Source: Candidatus Terasakiella magnetica (lineage in GTDB: Bacteria > Pseudomonadota > Alphaproteobacteria > Rhodospirillales > Terasakiellaceae). From it: 64,000 bases of DNA. The stretch spans positions 186,001-250,000 of the forward strand of contig NZ_FLYE01000012.1 in the NCBI RefSeq assembly GCF_900093605.1. Direction: 5' to 3'. Shown here one piece after another: positions 44,346 through 53,992 of this stretch; the first letter of the stretch is position 1; every line of letters begins with the position of its first letter. Below the pieces are notes generated by a model. It had not been told where the DNA came from, did not search any database, and saw nothing but the letters and a program-made list of their open reading frames with translations. The position numbers were made by a program, and so were the translations under genes.

Positions 44346-45035
44346 ATGTCCAACGTTAAGCGTGTTCTTCTGGTTGATGATGATGACTCATTGCGCCAAA
44401 TGCTTTCTGAGCAGCTGCAACTGCATGAAGATTTTGAAGTTGCTGAGGCCGATGGGGCCACAAGCGCGTTGGAAATCACCAAAGAAGGCCCCTTTGATGT
44501 GGTCATCCTTGATGTAGGCCTGCCCGATATGGATGGGCGTGATGTATGTCGCTTAATGCGCAAACAAGGGGTGAAATGCCCCATTATCATGCTAACAGGG
44601 GCTGATACGGACGCCGATACTATCCTTGGCCTTGATGCAGGGGCCAATGATTATATCACCAAGCCATTTCGCTTAGGCATTTTGCTTGCCCGCATTCGTG
44701 CGCACCTGCGTCAACATGAACAAAGCGAAGATGCGACCTTTACGGTGGGGCCTTATATGTTTCAGCCCGCTGCCAAATTATTGGTGGAAAATGACACCGA
44801 GCAAAAAATTCGCCTGACAGATAAAGAGACTAATATTATCAAGTATCTCTATCGCGCGGGTGGCAAGGTTGTGGGGCGCGATGTGTTGCTTGATGAAGTC
44901 TGGGGCTATAATGCCGGGGTGACAACCCATACGCTGGAAACCCATGTTTATCGCTTGCGCCAAAAAATTGAGAAAGATCCCTCAAACGCGCAAATCTTGG
45001 TAACAGAGCCCGGCGGCTATAAACTGGTGCCTTAA
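44346..45035 (+). CDS. OmpR/PhoB-family response regulator
   Basis: The protein of about 229 residues has a receiver domain (1-120) with VLLVDDDDS, the phosphoacceptor in VVILDVGLPDMDG and the conserved Lys in YITKPF. The winged-helix effector domain (about 130-229) shows LTDKETNIIKYLYRAGGKVVGRDVLLDEVWGY and ETHVYRLRQKIE. Its histidine kinase is not adjacent. The cyclase gene starts 4 bases after its stop, so the pair is likely co-transcribed. The start at 44346 is supported by GGGGAAG just upstream; the longer frame is unlikely. Confidence 0.94.
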   Translation: MSNVKRVLLVDDDDSLRQMLSEQLQLHEDFEVAEADGATSALEITKEGPFDVVILDVGLPDMDGRDVCRLMRKQGVKCPIIMLTGADTDADTILGLDAGANDYITKPFRLGILLARIRAHLRQHEQSEDATFTVGPYMFQPAAKLLVENDTEQKIRLTDKETNIIKYLYRAGGKVVGRDVLLDEVWGYNAGVTTHTLETHVYRLRQKIEKDPSNAQILVTEPGGYKLVP

Positions 45036-45039
45036 AAAT

Positions 45040-46362
45040 ATGATGCTGCACACCCTTATCTGCCGTTTTGTTGGCGATCCTAATGAGCGCGATGTGCCCA
45101 AAAGGGTGCAAGGCGCAATTGTTGAGCAGCAAAATGTGTCTGAGCAATTGGTCGGCTGGATTCAGCTGCTTGTGGTGCTGACCTTTGGCACGCTTTATGC
45201 CATTTCGCCCAAGACCTTTCATCCCGATGCGGCTTTTGCGCCGGTGCCTTATGTCTTATCGATTTATTTGGCCTTTACACTGCTGCGCCTTTATCTAAGC
45301 TATCGCATGAGATTAAGCGGGTGGATGATCAGCCTGTCCATTGTGGCTGATATTTTACTTTTATTTGGCACGATCTTTAGTTTTCATATCCAATATATGC
45401 AGCCCCCGAGCTTTTATTTAAAAGCGCCAACGGTTCTTTATATCTTTATTTTCATTGCCTTGCGCGCGTTGCGTTTTGAAGCGCGCTATATTCTGCTTTC
45501 TGGTTTGGCCGCTGTTGTGGGCTGGGGGGGTATGGTGGCTTATGTGGTGATCAAGGATGATATGAACACCATGCTCACGCGTGATTATGTACATTATTTG
45601 ACCTCAAACAGTGTGTTGCTGGGCGCTGAGTTTGACAAGATTGTCTCTATTATCATGGTCTCGTTGATTTTGGCGATTGCGACTTTGCGCGCGCGGGTTT
45701 TATTAAAACAGGCGGTTACACAAGGCCAAGCGGCGCAATCCTTATCGCGTTTTTTCTCTGATGATCTGGCAGAGCAAATTAAAAATTCAGAAAGTGATGC
45801 CTCAATCGGGGATGTGGTGTCGCGCGAAGCGTCAATCTTAAATGTGGATATCCGGGGCTTTACCCCACTTACCCAGCGCTCCACCCCACAAGAACAAATC
45901 GCGTTAATTACTGAATATCACGCGCGCATTGTGCCAGTGATTTCAGGCTGTGGCGGGCATGTGGATAAATTTACCGGTGATGGCATTATGGCTTATTTCG
46001 GGGTGTTACAAGCCTCTAAGACCCATGCTATACAGGCCTTAAAAGCCATGGAAGATATTATTAAAGCTTCAGATAAATGGAATGAGGACCGCGTTCGCCA
46101 AGGGCTTGATCCGGTGGTGATCCATGCTTCTTGTGCATCTGGGCCCATTGTCTTTGGGGTGATTGGGGATGCAGCCAATGTGTCTGCCAAGATGGAAAAA
46201 CAAACCAAGCTTGAAGGCGTGCGCGCCATTGCTACAGCCATGACGCTAGAATGTGCCATGGCCCAAGGTTATGAAAATGCAAAAGAGTTATGGGAGCTGC
46301 GCAAAGATCGCAAGGTTGTTGGGGTGGATCACGCCATGGATGTGATTGTCTTGAAGGAATGA
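45040..46362 (+). CDS. membrane class III adenylate/guanylate cyclase-like protein
   Basis: The 440-residue protein has about six membrane helices (within 38-220), then a class III cyclase domain (about 245-430). Metal-site Asp270 (LNVDIRGFT) and Asp314 (KFTGDGIM) are kept. The dimer-partner region is odd. After SGPIVFG it goes almost directly to IGDAANVSAK, lacking the usual dozen residues that carry the (D)YT segment. Lys384 stands where the transition-state Arg is expected (VNxAAR). Activity is therefore doubtful or altered. It is coupled to the upstream response regulator gene. Confidence 0.85.
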   Translation: MMLHTLICRFVGDPNERDVPKRVQGAIVEQQNVSEQLVGWIQLLVVLTFGTLYAISPKTFHPDAAFAPVPYVLSIYLAFTLLRLYLSYRMRLSGWMISLSIVADILLLFGTIFSFHIQYMQPPSFYLKAPTVLYIFIFIALRALRFEARYILLSGLAAVVGWGGMVAYVVIKDDMNTMLTRDYVHYLTSNSVLLGAEFDKIVSIIMVSLILAIATLRARVLLKQAVTQGQAAQSLSRFFSDDLAEQIKNSESDASIGDVVSREASILNVDIRGFTPLTQRSTPQEQIALITEYHARIVPVISGCGGHVDKFTGDGIMAYFGVLQASKTHAIQALKAMEDIIKASDKWNEDRVRQGLDPVVIHASCASGPIVFGVIGDAANVSAKMEKQTKLEGVRAIATAMTLECAMAQGYENAKELWELRKDRKVVGVDHAMDVIVLKE

Positions 46363-46364
46363 GC

Positions 46365-46874
46365 TTAGTGTCTTAAAGCTTCTTCATAAAGAGATTTATT
46401 TTCGATATCGAAACAACAGAAAATCACCTCTTTAAGTTCTGGATGATTTCGGCAAAAATCTCGGACATTTTTCACCACAAGCGGGGCTGCGCGCTTTGGT
46501 GGAAAGCCATATATACCAGTAGAAATTGCTGGAAAAGCAATGGTTTGTAAATTTTTCTTCAAGCAAAGCTTAAGGCTATTGAGATAGCAGCTAAGTAATA
46601 ACTGGTCGGCTTCATTTGGGGAATGTTCATGCCAGATGGGTCCGACAGTATGGATGATATGGCGCGCTTTAAGATGATAGCCTTTGGTGATTTTCGCTTG
46701 GCCTGTTTCACAACCGCCAAGGCTTTTACATTCGTCTAACAGGGCAGGTCCGCCAGCAAGGTGAATGGCCCCATCCACACCACCTCCACCAAGCAGGGAA
46801 GAATTGGCTGCATTGACGATACAATCCACATCTAATTGTGTGATATCGCCTTTAAATACACGTAAACTTGCCAT
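46365..46874 (-). CDS. macrodomain protein (O-acetyl-ADP-ribose deacetylase type)
   Basis: The 169-residue protein is a single macrodomain. It shows DCIVNAANSSLLGGGGVDGAIHLAGGPALLDEC, GQAKITKGYHLKARHIIHTVGP and FPAISTGIYGFPPKRAA, close to E. coli YmdB. These bind ADP-ribose and remove O-acetyl or mono-ADP-ribose groups. It lies 3 bases after the convergent cyclase gene. The structured repeat (copy B) lies just upstream, between its start and the DUF2189 gene. Confidence 0.94.
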   Translation of the reverse strand: MASLRVFKGDITQLDVDCIVNAANSSLLGGGGVDGAIHLAGGPALLDECKSLGGCETGQAKITKGYHLKARHIIHTVGPIWHEHSPNEADQLLLSCYLNSLKLCLKKNLQTIAFPAISTGIYGFPPKRAAPLVVKNVRDFCRNHPELKEVIFCCFDIENKSLYEEALRH

Positions 46875-46897
46875 AAAGCACCTCTCTATGGTTTAAT

Positions 46898-47170
46898 CAA
46901 GGGCGTAAACTCATAAAATAGACTTGTTTGGCGGAGATTACTTTGAGGATGGGTGAGGCATGAAACCCGCAGAAGTGCGTGCACTTTAAGGGTTTTATAA
47001 CGCGGCCCATCCTCAAAGTAATCCCGTCCCTTTAGGGATTTATCAAAAATATAGGCAAATACAGCGTCAAAGCCTTTTGAAAGTACAGGTACTTCCTGCA
47101 AGTCTTTTCCTTGTCTTGCCTATATTTATGATAAACCAAAGCAAGTCTATTTTATGAGTTTGCGCCCTAA
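46898..47170. repeat. 267-bp structured repeat element, copy B (inverted relative to copy A)
   Basis: The element (46901-47167) has the same length, ends and internal hairpins as copy A, but in the opposite orientation. Its two TIR differences from copy A include one compensating pair. The second internal stem is perfect over 18 bases (GATTACTTTGAGGATGGG and its complement). The left flank is AA and the right is TA, so a TA target duplication is not intact. A matching open frame of 71 codons runs on the minus strand from 47101 to 46886. It sits in the promoter region between divergent genes. Confidence 0.85.
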
Positions 47171-47218
47171 ATAATTATAAGTAAATAATAGCAAAATAGC
47201 TATTTCTTGGGAGGGGAT

Positions 47219-48019
47219 ATGACCGAACAACCCGCAAAAGTGCGCCAGAGCTTTCTTGTGCCGGAGATGGCCTATGTGCGCAAGGTCCAGACAGAAGATG
47301 TCTTTATGTGGCTGTCAAAAGGCTGGACCGATATGAAACTATTGAGGAAAACCTCAATGGCTTATGCGGGGCTGTTTTTATTTATCGGTCTGTTTATCTC
47401 ATTTGGCTTTTATTTTATGGGGCTGCCCTATCTGATTTTACCCTCATTGACCGGATTCTTGCTGGTGGGGCCTGCCATTGCGGTGGGGTTTTATGAAGGC
47501 AGTCGACGTCGCCAAAATGGCGAACCTTTTACGCTGATCCATGCGCTGGGCGGGTTTCGGCGCAATACATTGGCGATTATGGCCATCGGTATTGCCCAAG
47601 TGTTCCTCTTTATGATCTGGATTAAAATGGCCTTTACGGTTTTTGCCATTTCCTTTCCCGGGATCATGCCGGAGTGGGGCCATATTATTGAGCGTACCTT
47701 TTCCATGGAAGGGTTGCATTTTGGCCTGATGTTACTGGCAGAAGGCAGCATTTTTGCCGCGGGTATTTTCCTCACTGGTGCATTTTCCCTACCTTTAATG
47801 GTCGGGCGCAAAACCATGTTGATCCCGGCGATGGTGACGAGCGCATATGCAGTGATCAAGAATTTCCACGTGATGATCTTATGGGCAGCGATGATTACCG
47901 CGATCATGTTTACCGCGCTGGTTACGGGTTTAGGGCTGATTTTTGCCTTTCCTCTTATTGGACACGCCACATGGCATGCGTATTTACAAGTGATGGGAGA
48001 GGAGGGTCCTGATGAATGA
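47219..48019 (+). CDS. DUF2189 family membrane protein (first of two)
   Basis: The protein of about 266 residues has a cytoplasmic N-terminus with VRKVQTEDVFMWLSKGWTDMK. About six membrane segments follow, including LFLFIGLFISFGFYFMGLPYLILPSLTGFLLVGPAIAVGFYE, which is the family hallmark. Function is unknown; the family is typical of alphaproteobacteria. The ATG 47219 is preceded by GGGAGGGG; a TTG at 47207 would put this purine run in the coding sequence. Its last 8 bases overlap the next paralogue. Confidence 0.88.
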   Translation: MTEQPAKVRQSFLVPEMAYVRKVQTEDVFMWLSKGWTDMKLLRKTSMAYAGLFLFIGLFISFGFYFMGLPYLILPSLTGFLLVGPAIAVGFYEGSRRRQNGEPFTLIHALGGFRRNTLAIMAIGIAQVFLFMIWIKMAFTVFAISFPGIMPEWGHIIERTFSMEGLHFGLMLLAEGSIFAAGIFLTGAFSLPLMVGRKTMLIPAMVTSAYAVIKNFHVMILWAAMITAIMFTALVTGLGLIFAFPLIGHATWHAYLQVMGEEGPDE

Positions 48020-48803
48020 TATAAAAGATACGCCGTCTCAAACCTATTTGGTAGATGAGATGGCCTTGCCAAGAAAGATCGACACCACACGGGTGTTTGA
48101 ATGGCTGTCAAAAGGCTGGGCCGATGTGAAAGAATTGAAAAGGGTAAGCACATTTTATGCTGCCCTTTTTTTAATGCTCGGCCTTCTGATCTCATTTGGC
48201 TTTTATGTTATGGAGCTGCCCTATCTTATCTTGCCCGCCCTTTCTGGTTTTTTACTGGTAGGGCCTGCTATTGCGGTGGGGTTTTATGAAGGCAGTCTGC
48301 GCTGTCAACGCGGCGAGCCTTTTGCCTTAACCCATGCGTTATTGGGCTTTCAGCGCAATACTTATTCCATTATGGCGATCGGGATTGCGCAAGTTTTTCT
48401 CTTTATGGTTTGGATCAGACTGTCTTTTACGCTTTTTGCCATCGCCTTTCCCGGGGTTATGCCCGAGGCTGAGCCGATTATGGAGCGTATGTTCTCTCAA
48501 GAAGGGATTGATTTTGCCTTGATGATTGTAGGCTTGGGCGCTGTCTTTGCCAGTATCATCTTTTTCACAGGCTCTTTTTCCTTGCCCATGATGATTGATC
48601 GCAAAACCGTGCTTATTCCGGCCATGCTCACCAGTGCTTATGCGGTGGTGATTAATTTTAAAGCGATGGTTTTATGGGCTGGCTTGATCGTTTTGATCAT
48701 GTTTTTAGGCTTAATCACCGGGGTGGGCCTTATTTTGGCCTTTCCCCTCATCGGTCATGCCACATGGCACGCTTATTGTGATGTGATTGGGCAAAAACGT
48801 TAA
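48012..48803 (+). CDS. DUF2189 family membrane protein (second of two)
   Basis: The 263-residue protein is a paralogue of the one before, with the same LISFGFYVMELPYLILPALSGFLLVGPAIAVGFYEGS and C-terminal LAFPLIGHATWHAY segments. The pair arose by tandem duplication and overlaps by 8 bases, so translation is coupled and the two may form a heteromer (inference). Function is unknown. It converges with hldE, 3 bases away. Confidence 0.88.
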   Translation: MNDIKDTPSQTYLVDEMALPRKIDTTRVFEWLSKGWADVKELKRVSTFYAALFLMLGLLISFGFYVMELPYLILPALSGFLLVGPAIAVGFYEGSLRCQRGEPFALTHALLGFQRNTYSIMAIGIAQVFLFMVWIRLSFTLFAIAFPGVMPEAEPIMERMFSQEGIDFALMIVGLGAVFASIIFFTGSFSLPMMIDRKTVLIPAMLTSAYAVVINFKAMVLWAGLIVLIMFLGLITGVGLILAFPLIGHATWHAYCDVIGQKR

Positions 48804-48806
48804 GTA

Positions 48807-50273
48807 TCAGCTTTTCTTTAGCTTATTCACCGTATTAGTGGTGGAAAAACCATCTTCTAAATTGGCAAGAAAGACACGACCGCCATTTTGCTGGATCAAA
48901 TCAGCCCCGACTACTTGGTCAATGGTGTAATCCGCTCCCTTAACTAAAACATCAGGCAAGAGATGGGATAAGAGCTCAAGCGGGGTGTCTTCATCAAAGA
49001 TCACCACCATATCCACACAGGCAAGCGAAGACAGCACGGTTGCGCGCGCCATTTCATTTTGTAAAGGCCGCTCATCGCCTTTTAAGCGTTTCACAGAAGC
49101 ATCGCTATTGAGCCCAACAATGAGTTTATCACATTGAGAAGCAGATTGTTTCAAAAGCGAAATATGTCCGGGATGGAGCAGGTCAAAACAGCCATTGGTA
49201 AAGCCGACGGTTTTACCCTGGGTCTGCCAGCGCGTGATACGGTCTTTGGCAGGGGCTTTTTGCACAATTTTGGCTTCAGCTTGGGAAAGGTCCTGATGAT
49301 GCAGGGCTTCGATAAGCTCTTCGCTATAAACGCTGGCGGTACCGATCTTGGCAACCACAATGCCTGCTGCCACATTGGCAAGTTTTGCCCCATCACTTAG
49401 GGAAGCGCCATGGGCAAGGGCTAAGGCCAGACTGGCGACAACCGTGTCACCCGCACCAGAAACATCAAAAACTTCACGCGCTTGAGTGGGTAGATGCACC
49501 ACATCACCACCACGCGTGACCAATGTCATACCGTCTTGGGAGCGTGTTGCCAGTACATTTTCAATGCCGCAAGTCTCAATAATATGGCGCGCTGCTGCAA
49601 CGATTGAGGCATCATCCCCACATTTCATACGGCTGGCTTCAGAAAGTTCCTTGCGGTTTGGCGTAACAAGGGTGGCCCCGCGATATTTGGAATAATCAAT
49701 GCCTTTGGGATCAACAATGACAGGAATGCCCGCTTTTTTTGCCAGATTGATTAAATGGGTCGGGGTTTCGCTTTCTAAAACGCCTTTGCCATAATCAGAC
49801 AGCACCATGACCTTGGCATTACCCAGACTTTCTGCCACATCTAAGAGGAGGTCATCTTGTAGGTTTTGTGAAAGCGGGGCAACGGTTTCATGGTCTGTGC
49901 GCAACATCTGTTGGTTTGAGGCCATAAAACGGGTTTTCATTGAGGTCGGGCGGTTTTTATCAAGCAAAAGATTGGCACAGCAATGGTCATCTTCATTTAA
50001 AAGCCCGGCAATGGTGCGTCCGGCTTCATCTTCACCCACAAGCCCGCAAAACCGCGCCTCTGCCCCAAGGCTTAAAAGGTTGCGCACTACATTGCCTGCC
50101 CCACCAAGCATGGCATCTTCGCGCTCGATCTTTAACACCGGAATAGGCGCTTCAGGTGAGATGCGCTCAACAGAACCGTATACGAAACGATCAAGCATAA
50201 TATCGCCGACACAGAGGATTTCGACAGATTTCTCGGAGCTGACGAGATCAATCAAATGGGCATGTTGGGACAT
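48807..50273 (-). CDS. hldE: bifunctional heptose kinase/ADP-heptose synthase
   Basis: HldE makes ADP-L-glycero-D-manno-heptose precursor for the LPS inner core in two steps. The 488-residue protein has a PfkB kinase half (1-330) with LGGAGNVVRNLLSLGA and DVSGAGDTVVASLALALA. The nucleotidyltransferase half (about 350-488) has GFTNGCFDLLHPGHISLLKQS (HxGH) and GLNSDASVKRLKG. Both active sites look intact. gmhA lies directly upstream; its stop is 3 bases before the hldE ATG. Confidence 0.97.
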   Translation of the reverse strand: MSQHAHLIDLVSSEKSVEILCVGDIMLDRFVYGSVERISPEAPIPVLKIEREDAMLGGAGNVVRNLLSLGAEARFCGLVGEDEAGRTIAGLLNEDDHCCANLLLDKNRPTSMKTRFMASNQQMLRTDHETVAPLSQNLQDDLLLDVAESLGNAKVMVLSDYGKGVLESETPTHLINLAKKAGIPVIVDPKGIDYSKYRGATLVTPNRKELSEASRMKCGDDASIVAAARHIIETCGIENVLATRSQDGMTLVTRGGDVVHLPTQAREVFDVSGAGDTVVASLALALAHGASLSDGAKLANVAAGIVVAKIGTASVYSEELIEALHHQDLSQAEAKIVQKAPAKDRITRWQTQGKTVGFTNGCFDLLHPGHISLLKQSASQCDKLIVGLNSDASVKRLKGDERPLQNEMARATVLSSLACVDMVVIFDEDTPLELLSHLLPDVLVKGADYTIDQVVGADLIQQNGGRVFLANLEDGFSTTNTVNKLKKS

Positions 50274-50276
50274 GGT

Positions 50277-50855
50277 TTATTCATTTCCAAATTCATTTTC
50301 AAGGGCTTGGCAAAAGGCATGGCCCAAGGTGATATGCATTTCCTGAATGCGCGCGGTCTCTTCATGGGGCACAATAAGTGCGACATCACACAGGCTTGGC
50401 AGCTCGCCACCATCGCGCCCGCCCATACCGATGGTTTTAGCACCGATTTTTTGAGCTGCTTTTAAAGCTTTAATCACATTGGGGCTGGTGCCGGATGTGG
50501 AAATGCCAATGACAAGGTCTTGCGGGCGACATAGGGCTTCGATTTGGCGAGAAAAAAGATCCTCAAAGCCAAAATCATTGCCAATAGCGGTCAGGGCTGA
50601 GGTGTCAGTTGTCAGTGCAAGGGCTGCCATGGCTGGGCGGTTTTTGGTGTAGCGCACGGTTAATTCTGTTGCCAAATGCTGGGCATCTGAGGCGCTGCCA
50701 CCATTGCCAAGAAAGATAATCTTTCCCTCATGTTTCAAACAGTTAATGGCCAATTCCACCCATTTGGTGAATGGTGTGGCAAGTTGTTTGCGCGTTTGTT
50801 GAAGCGCCGTTTCATGGCGTTTCAGCTCATCTAGAAAAAGGGCGTTTAAATCCAT
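50277..50855 (-). CDS. gmhA: sedoheptulose-7-phosphate isomerase
   Basis: GmhA isomerises sedoheptulose-7-phosphate in the first heptose step. The 192-residue SIS-domain protein has FLGNGGSASDAQHLATELTVRY, TTDTSALTAIGNDFGFEDLF, GISTSGTSPNVIKAL and a C-terminal EMHITLGHAFCQALE with the catalytic His region. Together with hldE it supplies LPS inner-core heptose. Two small related genes lie upstream on the other strand. Confidence 0.97.
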   Translation of the reverse strand: MDLNALFLDELKRHETALQQTRKQLATPFTKWVELAINCLKHEGKIIFLGNGGSASDAQHLATELTVRYTKNRPAMAALALTTDTSALTAIGNDFGFEDLFSRQIEALCRPQDLVIGISTSGTSPNVIKALKAAQKIGAKTIGMGGRDGGELPSLCDVALIVPHEETARIQEMHITLGHAFCQALENEFGNE

Positions 50856-51047
50856 AAGGTTAGATACTTTTGCAAAATAAAGGACAGGTCTCCTTTATAG
50901 CCTGCCTTTTCTCAGGTTAAAAGAGGGCTTGCTTATTTATCAGGGAAATATTTCGAAACAATTGAAAAAAATACAGAAAAACTATGGCAATAATCATGTG
51001 TTTAGATGTGATCATAACAAAACCAGATACCCTTTAAGAGGTAAGTC

Positions 51048-51236
51048 ATGATTTCCGCATCGATAGAAACGAACACACAAGAAACTCATAATCAAACCCA
51101 AGTCCGTGCTTATGCCGAGCAACTCGTACTCAGCCTTGGATATAATGACGCCATTTGTACAGCTATGGAATTCCAGCTGTTTAATGTGGCTGAAGAGCTT
51201 CGTTTTATGCAAGACGATTTTCGCGGCTTAGCGTGA
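51048..51236 (+). CDS. small uncharacterised protein (62 aa), paralogue of next
   Basis: This 62-residue protein has no signal or membrane segment. Its core reads AEQLVLSLGYNDAICTAMEF, then a VAEELRFMQ helix. The 65-residue protein at 51418 shares LV-x-LGY-x-x-A ... VAE-x-x-RFM, so they are related. AAGAGGTAAG lies just before the ATG and a strong terminator follows the stop, both supporting a real gene. Function is unknown. It is acidic and probably helical. Confidence 0.7.
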   Translation: MISASIETNTQETHNQTQVRAYAEQLVLSLGYNDAICTAMEFQLFNVAEELRFMQDDFRGLA

Positions 51237-51267
51237 GAGACATCTGGATGTTGTAGGTTAAAATAAA

Positions 51268-51298
51268 GTCCCACCCCACAGGTTGGGGCTTTTTTTTA
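51268..51298 (+). terminator. terminator after the 62-residue gene
   Basis: CCCCA (51274-51278) pairs with TGGGG (51284-51288) around CAGGT and is followed by a long T-run (CTTTTTTTTAT). Confidence 0.82.
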
Positions 51299-51417
51299 TA
51301 ATCTTTATATTGAAACTATATCGAAACGTTCATACATCTTTAAAAAATAAGACATAAAGCAAAGGTAATTTGCTTACTCATTCGAAAAAAGTTGATTAAT
51401 CAACGAAAGGGAATGCG

Positions 51418-51615
51418 ATGTTTACAACACTCTCAACCAAACGGGCAAACCGCTATACTCACCCTAAACAAGAAACCCGCACAGATGAGCTGGCCCATTT
51501 GCTGGTCAATGCGCTGGGTTATGACGGGGCAAAAGAACAGGCCGAACAAAGCCACTGGGAAAAAGTTGCTGAAACAATCCGTTTCATGGAAAGTCAGTCT
51601 TTGCGCCGTTATTAA
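51418..51615 (+). CDS. small uncharacterised protein (65 aa), paralogue of previous
   Basis: This 65-residue protein has a basic N-terminus (TLSTKRANRYTHPKQ). Its helical core is TDELAHLLVNALGYDGAKEQAEQSHWEKVAETIRFMESQSLRRY. It shares the LGY(N/D)xA and VAE-x-(L/I)-RFM pattern with the 62-residue neighbour. AAAGGGAATGCG lies before the ATG. Each gene has its own ribosome binding site and a terminator separates them, so they appear separately expressed. Function is unknown. Confidence 0.7.
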   Translation: MFTTLSTKRANRYTHPKQETRTDELAHLLVNALGYDGAKEQAEQSHWEKVAETIRFMESQSLRRY

Positions 51616-51641
51616 ACGTTTGTCAGCCTTTTAGGCAATGA

Positions 51642-52583
<942 letters not shown>

Positions 52584-52734
52584 GAGCTTATTCTCCCCTG
52601 TGATCAGTCGTGAATTGATGTAGCATTCATCACAATAAAAACATAGATGATTTTAATTTTTTATGAACAGTTTTATCTCTATGTTACATTCACAATAAAT
52701 AAGGCTGACGTTCTTTGGGTGGAAATGGGATAAA

Positions 52735-53988
52735 ATGGCACAAAAACTGACAGATTCACAGGTGATGCGGGCAATTCGGGCGGATACGAATGGGCCTGAA
52801 AATAAGCTCTTGGAAAATCTGCAAATCCTTGAAAAAAAACCAGCAGGGCAATGTGCAATCCATATTCACCTGTCTCAATTGCAAAGAACCAACAAAAAAC
52901 CGGATTATATCCGCATTGCAGAGCGCACTTTTGACAATATCACCCTGGCCCATCTGTCAGAACTGTTTGTCTTGGGTAATTTCGATATCGTTTTGACCTG
53001 CCCAAACAACAAAGTGGAAGAGATTGATCGCGCGTTAGCCTCCATTCGCACCATGTTTAAGGCAGACCCGCTTATTGAGCGGCGCGATATCAGTGGGGAA
53101 GAGGCTTTTTCCACATGGTATGATTTAGAAGAAGATTTCGAATATTTCAAAGAAGCCGTGGTCAGCAGTGTCTTGGCAGGTAAGCGCCAGTCCATGGAAT
53201 TTGGCACAGCTTCCATGGATGATGAGAAGCTTACCCCTAAAAACCTTGATTATTTAGCACGTGGTTTTCGAAAACTAGATGCCCGCCCGCTCATGCGTCA
53301 TCAATCAGCTGTATTGATCGGGGCAACAGGCCAAGGCCAGCTTCTGTTTCGTGAGTATTTTGTCTCTATTGCGGATTTGCGCAAAGTGGTTGCGCCAAAG
53401 ATTGATTTATTGGCAGACCGCTGGTTATTCCAGTTTTTAACCACCATTCTTGATCAGCGCGTGCTCCATATGTTGCGCAGCCAGACCATGGATGATCTGC
53501 CAAAAAACATCAGTTTGAACCTGAATATCCAGACCGTTCATTCCAAAGACTTTCAGCTTTTTGACCATTTTGTTGGCGAACAAGCCCACCGTGTGATTAT
53601 TGAGCTTCAGCCCGCAGATGTGTTTTCCAATATTTTTGCCTATGAAGAAGTGCGCGACCTGCTTCAAGCGCGCGGCTATAAAGTCTTGATTGATAGCTTG
53701 CAGCCTCTTGTGATGGATTATTTTGATCCCTCTATGTTGAAAGCAGATTTTTATAAAATTGCTTGGGGGGATCGTTTGGGCGGTTCAGCCACCAAAGAAG
53801 GGCTGGGTGAAATGCGCGAATTGATCCATAGCATCGGGGCAGACAAGATCATTATTGCACTGGTGGATAGTGAAGAAGCGGTGCGTTTTGGCCTACAATT
53901 AGGGGTTCAACGCTTTCAAGGCTTCTTTGTGGACCGTCTGGTCGGGGCCATGACCCAAAAAACCGCAGCTTCGGTAAAGGGGGTATAA
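52735..53988 (+). CDS. degenerate EAL-like protein, first of a tandem pair
   Basis: The 417-residue cytoplasmic protein has no signal or membrane segment. The C-terminal half (about 210-410) follows the EAL fold pattern: ISLNLNI, IIELQP, YKVLIDSLQP (where active enzymes have DDFG), KIAW and the RFQGFFVDRLV end. The catalytic EAL/ExL motif is absent. The N-terminal part (about 20-150) vaguely follows a GGDEF-like pattern, with VLGNFDIVLTCP where GGDEF would lie. It should not hydrolyse c-di-GMP; a sensor, adaptor or scaffold role is an inference. The neighbour at 53993 is a paralogue. Shared motif FSTWYD. Confidence 0.65.
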   Translation: MAQKLTDSQVMRAIRADTNGPENKLLENLQILEKKPAGQCAIHIHLSQLQRTNKKPDYIRIAERTFDNITLAHLSELFVLGNFDIVLTCPNNKVEEIDRALASIRTMFKADPLIERRDISGEEAFSTWYDLEEDFEYFKEAVVSSVLAGKRQSMEFGTASMDDEKLTPKNLDYLARGFRKLDARPLMRHQSAVLIGATGQGQLLFREYFVSIADLRKVVAPKIDLLADRWLFQFLTTILDQRVLHMLRSQTMDDLPKNISLNLNIQTVHSKDFQLFDHFVGEQAHRVIIELQPADVFSNIFAYEEVRDLLQARGYKVLIDSLQPLVMDYFDPSMLKADFYKIAWGDRLGGSATKEGLGEMRELIHSIGADKIIIALVDSEEAVRFGLQLGVQRFQGFFVDRLVGAMTQKTAASVKGV

Positions 53989-53992
53989 GAAA

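Noticed and set aside
46898-47170. Full insertion sequence
   Set aside because: The repeat has inverted ends but only 267 bases and no transposase frame; it is treated as a non-autonomous structured element.
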